From positions 1 through 44,762 of the forward strand of contig CANPZS010000013.1 of the NCBI GenBank assembly GCA_947588835.1: DNA of 44,762 nucleotides, given 5' to 3'. The notes under the pieces were generated by a model that saw only the letters and a list, made by a program, of their open reading frames with translations, did not search any database and was not told where the DNA came from. Shown here piece by piece: positions 9,276-17,438 of this stretch. The first letter of the stretch is position 1; every line of letters begins with the position of its first letter. The translations under genes were made by a program, and so were the position numbers. Source of the stretch: an uncultured Bacteroidales bacterium. Lineage in GTDB: Bacteria > Bacteroidota > Bacteroidia > Bacteroidales > UBA932.

Positions 9276-10193
9276 TTATATGTTTTGAGAAACGGTTACT
9301 GAAGCTTTCTGGATAAGTTCGCCATTGAAATGTACCTGCGGTTTTGAGACGGCTGTAATGATACGTGTTCCTTCAGGCAGAGTCTCATCTATTACAAATT
9401 CCGGATTAATTCGCATTCCTTCATTATATGTTTGACCGAGATAAGTGACAATTTCGTAGCCATTAGCCTTGAAGTTGTCTTTGATACGATCTATCGCCTT
9501 TACCAAAGGCTTATAGCCCTTCACGGAAATATCCATTCGAGAGAGGTTCTTTTCTATTCGAGTTATTTCGTCCGCAACCTTCAGTGCAAAAGAATGGTCT
9601 GGCGTTGGAATCTGTTGCGTAATACCTGTTGATGAGTTTTGATTTTTCTCAATAGTAAGCTGCCTATCAAGAAGTTCAATAAGTTTGGTGTCAAGTTTCA
9701 TAGATTCTTCTTCAAGATGGCTTTGTGCGGCACATATGGCAGAAATGGCATCTGTTCCCTTGGAAATACCACAGTGCAGAACAAAATAAATTGCTATAAC
9801 CAATATTAATAGGGCAACAATACACCCAAACCCCCAATGGGCATTTGACTGAAACTTGGTCTCAACGTCTTGTATGTTCTTATTCGCAACGGCGAGGATG
9901 TCGTCAGTGTGTTTGATATTATATGAGACATCATTCTTAAGACCATTATCTACAGAGTCACTTTTTTCTTCCAAAGCAGCCATCTGCAAAGATAGCTGCT
10001 CTGTGTTTTGTTGTAAGTTATTAACTTTTTTAGCCGCCTTCTGCAATTGTTTGATTTCCTCCTTTAGACTATCAATAGTCTGAGATAATTGAATGACCAT
10101 GTTGCTGTCTACTCTTTCTATTTCCGTATTATAGGCTTCAGCATGGTAGGTCAGTCCAGCTAAAAGAAAGAGTGATATAAGTATTTTATTCAT
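9276..10193 (-). CDS. Membrane-anchored GrpE-like nucleotide exchange factor
   Basis: I chose the ATG at 10193 because the product then begins with a signal-like segment (MNKILISLFLLAGLTYHAEA) and overlaps the J-like gene by 8 bp, typical of translational coupling. The 305-residue product has a coiled coil (about 25-100), a transmembrane helix (GFGCIVALLILVIAIYFVLH, about 122-143), a second helical stretch and a C-terminal domain with a GrpE-like beta pattern: an INPEFVIDETLPEGTRI segment and an ending NGELIQKASVTVSQN, comparable to GrpE's gGrviRpA.V.V. The topology would put the coiled coil in the periplasm and the GrpE-like domain in the cytosol next to Hsp70. The GrpE assignment is by pattern and context, so moderate. 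Confidence 0.6.
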   Translation of the reverse strand: MNKILISLFLLAGLTYHAEAYNTEIERVDSNMVIQLSQTIDSLKEEIKQLQKAAKKVNNLQQNTEQLSLQMAALEEKSDSVDNGLKNDVSYNIKHTDDILAVANKNIQDVETKFQSNAHWGFGCIVALLILVIAIYFVLHCGISKGTDAISAICAAQSHLEEESMKLDTKLIELLDRQLTIEKNQNSSTGITQQIPTPDHSFALKVADEITRIEKNLSRMDISVKGYKPLVKAIDRIKDNFKANGYEIVTYLGQTYNEGMRINPEFVIDETLPEGTRIITAVSKPQVHFNGELIQKASVTVSQNI

Positions 10194-11850
10194 AATGCGA
10201 TGTTTTTTCCCAAAGATATACAAATGAGTCAAGGAATTTTCGGATAAGTGCATTAATGAGTTTGTGGTCTTTCAATGCTTCAACCCAACGAGGGGAGTTT
10301 GCATAATAAAAATTGATAAACTTTTTACCCCACCCACGTTTAGACAAATATGAATCTCTAAATTGTCGAAGCACCATTACCTGAGGATGATCATAATCGC
10401 CATAAGCCATTGTAGCTATGTAACATCCACCTGACGACGATGAAAATTTCGGTTGTAGTTGTTGCTTGATATTGTTAAGCGTAGAATTATTGCGATTGAA
10501 GTAGTCACGACACTCAGTTGTCATATCCAACGATGATATTTTAGACATAGTTGATATGGCTAATACTACACTTGATTGTAAGGATTCTGTGATTACACAA
10601 CCACTAAAAATAGTATTGCTTTTCTCAACCAATGCATTTATCGCCGCAGATGCAATAGCGGAACTGATTTTAAGATATAAGGAATTTGACGGTCCGAGTT
10701 TTTGTCGAATTAATAATAAATCCGGTTTACAATCATCTATGAAAGTATCAACGTCTGAAAAAGATATTTCTCTGCCATATATCAAATTCATTGTATCTAT
10801 TCTATCCCGTATGAGATCAAAACCTTGCCTTACAGGCTTGGATGAAAAGCGTTTAAGTCTTTCTCCAATTCGATTTAACTCTTTTCGCACTTTATATTCA
10901 GGACCTATCTTTTTCAGAATATCCACATTTTCTTTACATCGATCTTTTGCCATTTGTCCAACAGCAATTGATAATGCATAATTCTGAAGTTCCATTGCCT
11001 TATCCGGAGCATCTTCTTCTTCAATGTCATTGAAATAATTTATACCACACTGAAGAATCGTTGTGGCCAATTTATCGGCAATCATTTGATATTGCAAATC
11101 AGATACATCAAGAAGGGTTTTAAGTTGTAAAAGAAGTCCCTTTGTAGAGTTCATGAGCTTTTCACCTGCACGAAAATTAGCTATCGGACCTTTCGCACTC
11201 TTTGCTTCTGTTATTGCCAATATAATCTCATCAATTATTGGCTTCACAAGCCCTCCTCCAGTAATTTCTCGCCATTCTGAGGATGTCCCCGTAACCTGCA
11301 TCATTTTGGCGATATCAAAACCACCATCTTTTCTCAACAACTCAACAAACAATTTAGTTAATTGTGATGAGGTTAGTTTGATTGTCTCGTTTACTGCAAG
11401 ACAAAAGTCGTCGGAATATTTTTGGAACAAAGTGTCTGCATTAAGGGCTAATGCATTCGGGTCTTCCTCAATCATTGCACAGGCCATTAAGTTAAGTAGC
11501 GAGGAAACAGACTCTTTTTTATTCCAGATTTCTTTTGCTTGAGTAATATTGCCGGACGATAAATGATTTAGAGCAATGCCATCAAGCGGAGTTGCTTTAA
11601 TAAACCAAAAGAGTGAGTGCTTTATTTGATCCATTGGGAGTTCAATGGCTAACTGAGCCGAAGAAACTATAGCATCGTCGCGGTTTAGAGCGGGTAAAAT
11701 CATAGGAAAATCCAACGGTAAAGACACAGCTTTACCGACTTTAAGAAAGGCTTTCATCTTATTAAGATTAGAAAGCACCTCTTTCTTGGACGCATTGCTA
11801 TAAACGCCTAAAACTCTATACGGATTATGCAATAATAAATTGGTAATCAT
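10186..11850 (-). CDS. J-domain-like protein with C-terminal CFI-box
   Basis: The 554-residue product starts with NPYRVLGVYSNASKKEVLSN, the first two helices of a J domain, but no HPD tripeptide follows, so it may not stimulate Hsp70 in the usual way. The middle (about 90-460) is helical and unassigned, with an SPxG-like helical-repeat appearance. The end (about 465-545) matches the CFI-box-CTERM pattern: GGCYIATMAYGDYDHPQV, LRQFRDSYL, and ANSP, a Cys-containing C-terminal module found on many bacterial proteins of unknown role. The gene lies 64 bp after the lipoprotein gene and overlaps the GrpE-like gene, ahead of Hsp70. The J/GrpE/Hsp70 order supports a co-chaperone role. Confidence 0.7.
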   Translation of the reverse strand: MITNLLLHNPYRVLGVYSNASKKEVLSNLNKMKAFLKVGKAVSLPLDFPMILPALNRDDAIVSSAQLAIELPMDQIKHSLFWFIKATPLDGIALNHLSSGNITQAKEIWNKKESVSSLLNLMACAMIEEDPNALALNADTLFQKYSDDFCLAVNETIKLTSSQLTKLFVELLRKDGGFDIAKMMQVTGTSSEWREITGGGLVKPIIDEIILAITEAKSAKGPIANFRAGEKLMNSTKGLLLQLKTLLDVSDLQYQMIADKLATTILQCGINYFNDIEEEDAPDKAMELQNYALSIAVGQMAKDRCKENVDILKKIGPEYKVRKELNRIGERLKRFSSKPVRQGFDLIRDRIDTMNLIYGREISFSDVDTFIDDCKPDLLLIRQKLGPSNSLYLKISSAIASAAINALVEKSNTIFSGCVITESLQSSVVLAISTMSKISSLDMTTECRDYFNRNNSTLNNIKQQLQPKFSSSSGGCYIATMAYGDYDHPQVMVLRQFRDSYLSKRGWGKKFINFYYANSPRWVEALKDHKLINALIRKFLDSFVYLWEKTSHYE

Positions 11851-11914
11851 ATTAAATAATGTCTATCGATCATCGTTCTACAATTAAAATCCGGCCTATA
11901 ATTCCTTACTGTCT

Positions 11915-12637
11915 TTAAAACATTTCACCTATGCTGCTTGATGTTGTTTGGAAATTGCCATTTTCTTGAAGCGTCAACTCATAAGAGAGAATATTGTCTA
12001 TGAGATACGAAGAAGAACCATCTTTAGAAAACGCTTCTCCCTTAAGAAATCCTCCCTTGATCTTCTTATTCATCGGTTTGTCAGGATACCATCCTTTCCC
12101 ATAGTAGAAGAAGGTTTGGTAACTATATCCATTTTTAAGATAGATTTTAGAAGAATGTCCTGCTTGGATATATCTATGACCGGCAACACTACCATTCATA
12201 TTGTTATAACGCACAATAACAACGACATCCGAGTTTCTAGGAGCCGTAACAATTATTTCGGAGTGAGGGGTATAATTATCATAATACTGATTCTTTCCAT
12301 ACCACTGGGAATAAGGCTGCGCACCATTCGATAGCGAGTTGTTCCCGTATAGACTCTCAATACGTCTTTTCTCGGCTTCCTCTTCTCTCCTACGTTGTTC
12401 TTCTATTGCTCTTTCTATACGTTCTCTTTCTTCTTTCTGACGCCTTTCCTTTTCCGTTTCTATGCGTTCTCGGGCGTCTTGAACATAAGTACTTGAAGGA
12501 TACTTTTGAATAAAAGCCTCGTACCCTTCAATATCGTCTCTCTGAATGCTATAGAATTCAGATTTGTGGTTTGAATCACAGCCGCATAAGAATAAGACTA
12601 TTGATAAGATAGTTATCAACGAAAAACACTTTTTCAT
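11915..12637 (-). CDS. Predicted lipoprotein with coiled-coil linker
   Basis: The 240-residue product has a lipoprotein signal (MKKCFSLITILSIVLFLCGC), with Cys20 as the likely lipidated residue. A short TPR-like motif follows (YEAFIQKYPSSTYVQDARERIE, about residues 39-60, quoted here in two overlapping blocks: YEAFIQKYPSS and TYVQDARERIE), then a charged ER-rich coiled coil (about 60-95), and a beta-rich domain (about 125-240). The same FIQKYP motif occurs in the GTPase encoded upstream in this run, hinting at a common adaptor. The protein should sit in the outer or inner membrane leaflet facing the periplasm. The family is not known to me. Confidence 0.7.
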   Translation of the reverse strand: MKKCFSLITILSIVLFLCGCDSNHKSEFYSIQRDDIEGYEAFIQKYPSSTYVQDARERIETEKERRQKEERERIERAIEEQRRREEEAEKRRIESLYGNNSLSNGAQPYSQWYGKNQYYDNYTPHSEIIVTAPRNSDVVVIVRYNNMNGSVAGHRYIQAGHSSKIYLKNGYSYQTFFYYGKGWYPDKPMNKKIKGGFLKGEAFSKDGSSSYLIDNILSYELTLQENGNFQTTSSSIGEMF

Positions 12638-12648
12638 ACTATACCAAA

Positions 12649-13041
12649 TTAGAAGAAAATTACCTCGCCACGCGTGTAGCCATAATTAGATGATATATTT
12701 AAAACAACTTCTTCTCTTGTTGCGTATTCGTAGCAATATCGAGTTTCAATATAAAGGTTAGTCCCACAAATTTTGTAGAAGTTGGCATCAATTCTGGTTA
12801 CTTCAACATCATACTTTCCTATATCAACCTTAGTAGGAATATAAACAGCCTTGACTTCCTTCAGATTACTCCATGTGTCCAAAGCTTTAGTACCGTTTGG
12901 AATGTCTACCGACTCATAAATACATGCAACATCATAACTACTACTGGAACTCTTTTGAGGAGCAATCATCAACGAAGTCATCATTAGGTATGACATGGCA
13001 GCCATACAAACTCTCAGTGAAATAAAAGCTATCCGTTTCAT
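12649..13041 (-). CDS. Small exported protein of unknown function
   Basis: The frame opens at a GTG (13050), but the ATG at 13041 gives a better start: MKRIAFISLRVCMAAMSYLMMTSLM is a signal-like hydrophobic stretch directly after KR. The mature part of about 100 residues is predicted to be beta-rich, with an ending YGYTRGEVIFF and several cysteines (about C42, C93 and C105 in the longer frame). No family is recognised. It is 38 bp after the TPR/BACON gene and 11 bp before the lipoprotein gene, so it belongs to the same transcript and probably acts in the periplasm. Confidence 0.55.
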   Translation of the reverse strand: MKRIAFISLRVCMAAMSYLMMTSLMIAPQKSSSSSYDVACIYESVDIPNGTKALDTWSNLKEVKAVYIPTKVDIGKYDVEVTRIDANFYKICGTNLYIETRYCYEYATREEVVLNISSNYGYTRGEVIFF

Positions 13042-13088
13042 TATTAACACCGTATTTCTTTTCGAAACTATCCGTTTATCAGAATCAA

Positions 13089-14483
13089 TTAGAAATAATA
13101 TGTAAATCCTAAACCCAGAACTTCATAGCTCACCTTGTAAAACATAGATAAGTCGTAATGGCTACCACATATTCCAAACTGAAGCATGGTATCTCCCACA
13201 TAATCTCTGGAAAACCCGAATTCATATCCACCGCCTAAATACATTGCGAGCCCTCCAAGTTCGTCTGTCCTAAGAATATTCACATTAAGAAGTACCGGTA
13301 CCATAACGTCCTGATGTTTGCTGTCAAAAACATAATGTGCTCCTCCTATCAGATTGAATAATTGGTCATAACGGCCAATACGAGCATGCAAACCGACACC
13401 AATGCCTGAGTAATAACCAGAATAGGAAGAGCCTAAAAAGAATCCATCTATTCTTACATCCAAACCAATACGGAATAATTTGTCAGATTTATATACGGAT
13501 CGTGAAGGATAATAGAATGATCCTGTGTTTCCACCATAACTTGAAGATCCCGAATAGCCGGAATACTTTGCTTCCTGTTTAATGTTCACTCTTACGGTCT
13601 TTCCTCCTGCCTGTACATTAAACCAACCTGTACGGGATGAAGAATTTATATTTGCATCATATGAAAGAAAAAACCATTTTCTCTGCTGTGTTTTGTGTTT
13701 ATTTTTTACTTCGCACCAACTTGGCAGCGAAGATACAAAATAATCACTGGCATTAGTATTAACATCAATAACAACAACTCCATTTGTGCTCTTCACGTTA
13801 ATAGATGTAGGGGAAACGGTTAAGTAAGTGGCCTCAGATGATGTCTTACTATATGATGAAGAATATGTATTTCCCGTTTGGGAGATTGATATTCTTTGTT
13901 CTTTCACGCCATTAGTGGTTTTTATGGTGAAATACGTATTTCTGGATGATGTGCTGGCATTTGATGTACACACTATGGAAATCTCATCTCCTTTTCTAGA
14001 TACCGTGCACATAGATGAGGTTTGATCAACGATCCTCCACGTCATGCTACAGGAAACCGTTATCTTTTGAGTGCCGCCGGCAGATGAGAAATTCAAATTA
14101 GTCCCACTAACCCAAAGGGTCGGATTAGCCTCTTCTTTGGCTTTTTGAGCGGCATTTTGAAGACTTTTTACTGTTGCATCATTAGGATTGGCATCCAACA
14201 CTTTCTGATATTCAGCTATAGCTGTATCATAATTTTTTGCGGATGCTGCTGTTTTCGCTTTATTTATAGCTTCTGCACATGATATTGCTGTCCCCAACTG
14301 CAACTGAGCGATTCTCTGCTCTTTTCCGGACAATTTATTAACAGCTTCTTTGAATTTGGTTACGGATGCACTATAGTTTCCGGCCGAGAACAACGCCTGT
14401 GCATCTTTTAATAAATCGCCATTCTGACCTAAAACAATTAGAGGAAGAAGCAAAGATGCAATGACCAATACACTCCTTTTCAT
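13089..14483 (-). CDS. Exported TPR + BACON-like protein with outer-membrane beta-barrel-like end
   Basis: The 464-residue product begins with a signal peptide (MKRSVLVIASLLLPLIVLGQ). Residues about 22-115 form TPR-like helices (ALFSAGNYSASVTKFKEAV; YDTAIAEYQKVLDANPND). Two BACON-like beta domains follow (about 120-205 and 217-305; each with the SSxRxxxxxx pattern and ending RISISQTG or RVNIKQEA). A serine/tyrosine/glycine linker leads to a C-terminal region (about 330-464) of alternating strands rich in glycine and aromatic residues, ending FTYYF, typical of outer-membrane proteins. It probably forms the outer-membrane part of the gene set. It is 19 bp after the 311-residue membrane-anchored gene. 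Confidence 0.72.
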   Translation of the reverse strand: MKRSVLVIASLLLPLIVLGQNGDLLKDAQALFSAGNYSASVTKFKEAVNKLSGKEQRIAQLQLGTAISCAEAINKAKTAASAKNYDTAIAEYQKVLDANPNDATVKSLQNAAQKAKEEANPTLWVSGTNLNFSSAGGTQKITVSCSMTWRIVDQTSSMCTVSRKGDEISIVCTSNASTSSRNTYFTIKTTNGVKEQRISISQTGNTYSSSYSKTSSEATYLTVSPTSINVKSTNGVVVIDVNTNASDYFVSSLPSWCEVKNKHKTQQRKWFFLSYDANINSSSRTGWFNVQAGGKTVRVNIKQEAKYSGYSGSSSYGGNTGSFYYPSRSVYKSDKLFRIGLDVRIDGFFLGSSYSGYYSGIGVGLHARIGRYDQLFNLIGGAHYVFDSKHQDVMVPVLLNVNILRTDELGGLAMYLGGGYEFGFSRDYVGDTMLQFGICGSHYDLSMFYKVSYEVLGLGFTYYF

Positions 14484-14502
14484 GGACTAGCTATTAATTA
14501 CA

Positions 14503-15438
14503 TTATTTGTTATTATAATATGAACGAGCAGCTTTATAATCTGCCTCCAGGCTATTAAGAAGTCTTGTTTTCTGAACTGAAACATCCAATTCAGAATATA
14601 TTGGATCATCCAACAATAAAATCTCAGCTTTAAGTTTGTCGTAAAACTGGGTTTTATATGCATTTATAGTACTATAAACATTATATTGATACATACCTTT
14701 ATATTCGTCGATCTTCTTGGTCAAATATGCTACATGAACATCCAAAACCTTCTTTGGTATGCTACTTAACCCGTTATTAACGACTTCACTATGCTTTACT
14801 ACACCCAAAGCCGTCAAATGTTTTTTAGAATCGTTTATTATTGATATGGCCCTCGAAATAGGAAAACTGCCTGTATTAAAGTCTATATTATTATAAGAGA
14901 ATGATTCGCATTCATTAATAAATGCAATTTCAGAATAATATGACTCAATTGTCCTAATTAAACGAGAAAAATCCTTGGCCACTGTTCCATCTGTTTCCAA
15001 GCATTCTGTTTCTTCGCCTTCTGTACGAAGACGACCTGTTTCGGCTTTAATGAAACTTAAGTCATTACTTGACCATGCATGCCCTTTAAATACGTGATCG
15101 GCTTGAGCAATGAACTTACTTGCATATGCTGAGTAAAGCATCTTAAACAGAGCTCGCTGATTCTGACTGTTCCCAATAGTATCTGTAGTATCAGCACCGA
15201 GCCGGTTTTGTAAGGCATATTCATTTAGATGATATTTTACTATATCATAAGCATCTTTACAGAATTTGCTGTCAGGTTTATCAGAGATATCATTTATCTC
15301 TTGTTCTATCCTGCGTGTAAACTGATTTTTTGGCAGACTGATTGGTTCCACATCCGTCGTTTTCGTATAGCTCCAATAAACAGCCAAACATATGCCGATT
15401 ACAGCCAAAAATGCGAGTATTATTTTTAAATATTTCAT
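14503..15438 (-). CDS. Single-pass membrane protein of unknown function
   Basis: The 311-residue product has one N-terminal hydrophobic helix (about residues 4-24, IILAFLAVIGICLAVYW) directly after MKYLK and a long helical remainder without recognised motifs, which predicts an inner-membrane anchor with a periplasmic helical body. Its ATG shares one base with the stop of the 664-residue gene upstream, strong evidence of coupled translation. I do not recognise the family. Its position between two other membrane-linked genes suggests a structural part of an envelope complex. Confidence 0.6.
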   Translation of the reverse strand: MKYLKIILAFLAVIGICLAVYWSYTKTTDVEPISLPKNQFTRRIEQEINDISDKPDSKFCKDAYDIVKYHLNEYALQNRLGADTTDTIGNSQNQRALFKMLYSAYASKFIAQADHVFKGHAWSSNDLSFIKAETGRLRTEGEETECLETDGTVAKDFSRLIRTIESYYSEIAFINECESFSYNNIDFNTGSFPISRAISIINDSKKHLTALGVVKHSEVVNNGLSSIPKKVLDVHVAYLTKKIDEYKGMYQYNVYSTINAYKTQFYDKLKAEILLLDDPIYSELDVSVQKTRLLNSLEADYKAARSYYNNK

Positions 15439-17432
15439 TACCTTTTTTTAAATATTTTAATTTTAATGGATTTTAATCTTTCCCAAAAAGAGTTTTTTTC
15501 TTCGCTTTGTTGAGAGATGCTTGTCTCCGATTTAATATTTGATTCGGGTATCGGGCGGCCATTTATTTGTTTTTGGTCTTGTTTTATAAATAAATCGAGT
15601 GTGTCTGTAATTTTTTTCAATGGATAGCACGTAGTAGTTTTTCCCCATAAGGAATCTTGCAGATTCTCCATTTTATTAATCAATAGGCTATCGCTATCAT
15701 TAATGAGGGCATAAAACCGACTTAATTCCGGACATCGCAATAAATAAATGTTGTCATTGCTTCGGAAAACATGCTTATCAATAGAGTCTCTATGGCGCTT
15801 TACTTCAAGGATCCGTTTGGCAAGGTCTTCATTTTTTTTGATTGTTTTATCATAAAAATCTTTCAACTCTTCAGCCAGAAGTTCAGGCCCTTCAAGATAC
15901 TTGATAGCATCAATCACAACCTTTTCTTCTTTTTGTTTATTTAAAAGAATAATGTTTAACACTAATGAAAGAACTAAGAAAAATGTCAAAATCAAAGAGA
16001 TTAAATTACGTCTAAACCGACTTTTAGTCATTAGACTTGGTGTTAAGTTAATATGGATTTCCTCCCCTGCATCTTTGGGGCAAATTTCTTCTTTTTTAAG
16101 CACATATCCCTTAGACTTAAAAAAGAATTGATACGTCTGATCAATCTTTTCATTATAGAATGAAATCGACGAGCCCTTTAGGTTGCATTCTTTATTTTGA
16201 TTGTCAAGATAGGAAATCGTAACCGATTTGAGTGGTTCATTAGTCTTTTCGTCTGTCAATTTAAATGAAATCTTTTTTTTCTTATCAATCCTTAGTTTTA
16301 TTATATTTTGTGATGACTTTGGAGTGAATGACTCATTATTAATTATAATTATTGATGGGTCGTTAGAAGCAATAGTCCACGTTTGATTTAATTGCTCTCC
16401 TTTAAAATGAAGTTGATCTCCCTCTAACGGCACTTCTTCTCCTTGACAATTAGTACATGTAATACAATTAACTTCTATTGGGGAATTATCCCATAAACAA
16501 ACCTGGAGTTGAATATCTTTAGATACAATCTGCAATTTTTTGGGTTTGACTGTTACTGTCCGGTTTGACTCATTAATCTCTAAATCATCTTTTAAGGTAT
16601 CAGTATCAATCATTCCTCTCTTTTCAGCAGGATGATAATATGGCTTAGTCCATTGAATGTATAATTCATCTTTCTTATAAAAATGCTCATTTGAAAACAG
16701 TGGCGTCTCATGGCCATCAGGGGAAACGCGTTTAACCGCAATTGAAGAGATTCGGGGATCGGGCAACAACACGATACGGTACCTTTTATTGTAAAGGTCA
16801 ACTTGTTTAGAAAGTTCTGCATCTGGATTATGCTTAAATGCACTAAGCGGATCTTCCTGTTTGTATTGAAACTCCTCTTCAATAAAGAACACCTGGGAAT
16901 ATGGAGCATATGCTTTTTGATATGGATTGTCAAAATATTCGACAAGTTGTTCGGGAGAACAATAAATATAAGCAGCATCTTGGCTTCCCATGTCAATATG
17001 CTCTATATCCAGCGGATCTACAGGTTTCAATTGGCTATCGTATTGATTGGCGATTGCGGATAACTTGTTCCAATCTTCCTGAATATCTCCAATGGAAAAG
17101 GTGCAAGCATAAGAGTTAAAATACTCTGATGACAATTTGTCTAAAAGTTTTCGGATATCGGCGCCTGGCAAAAACTTATCATCAGGAATATATACGGAAA
17201 AACTGATGTTGCCAAGACTTGATCTTTGAACATCATAGCCTAATACATATTTCGTAAAAATTTTTCCGTCGCGAGAGAAAGCGATAGAATATAAAGATTT
17301 GCCATAATAATATGGCTTATTCTGAGCATTGATAGATTGAACATCTTTCGCGAAATCATAAAACTCCGCAGGCGTAGGGGATGGATATAATACACAATAT
17401 CCTCTTTTCCTCCCTTGAACAAAAATCTTCAT
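15438..17432 (-). CDS. Bitopic membrane protein, possible GTPase-associated component
   Basis: The 664-residue product starts with a beta-rich region (about 1-200) containing QGRKRGYCVLYPSPTP and FSVYIPDDKF. The middle (about 290-475) looks like repeated beta domains. One transmembrane helix lies around residues 477-498 (LISLILTFFLVLSLVLNIILL) and a charged helical tail of about 165 residues follows. The gene comes 6 bp after the GTPase gene and overlaps the next gene by one base. The N-terminal region vaguely recalls the N-terminal domains of GTPase-associated proteins described in bacterial conflict systems, but I cannot verify this. A soluble N-terminal part on the GTPase side and a periplasmic tail would fit. 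Confidence 0.55.
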   Translation of the reverse strand: MKIFVQGRKRGYCVLYPSPTPAEFYDFAKDVQSINAQNKPYYYGKSLYSIAFSRDGKIFTKYVLGYDVQRSSLGNISFSVYIPDDKFLPGADIRKLLDKLSSEYFNSYACTFSIGDIQEDWNKLSAIANQYDSQLKPVDPLDIEHIDMGSQDAAYIYCSPEQLVEYFDNPYQKAYAPYSQVFFIEEEFQYKQEDPLSAFKHNPDAELSKQVDLYNKRYRIVLLPDPRISSIAVKRVSPDGHETPLFSNEHFYKKDELYIQWTKPYYHPAEKRGMIDTDTLKDDLEINESNRTVTVKPKKLQIVSKDIQLQVCLWDNSPIEVNCITCTNCQGEEVPLEGDQLHFKGEQLNQTWTIASNDPSIIIINNESFTPKSSQNIIKLRIDKKKKISFKLTDEKTNEPLKSVTISYLDNQNKECNLKGSSISFYNEKIDQTYQFFFKSKGYVLKKEEICPKDAGEEIHINLTPSLMTKSRFRRNLISLILTFFLVLSLVLNIILLNKQKEEKVVIDAIKYLEGPELLAEELKDFYDKTIKKNEDLAKRILEVKRHRDSIDKHVFRSNDNIYLLRCPELSRFYALINDSDSLLINKMENLQDSLWGKTTTCYPLKKITDTLDLFIKQDQKQINGRPIPESNIKSETSISQQSEEKNSFWERLKSIKIKIFKKR

Positions 17433-17438
17433 ATGATA

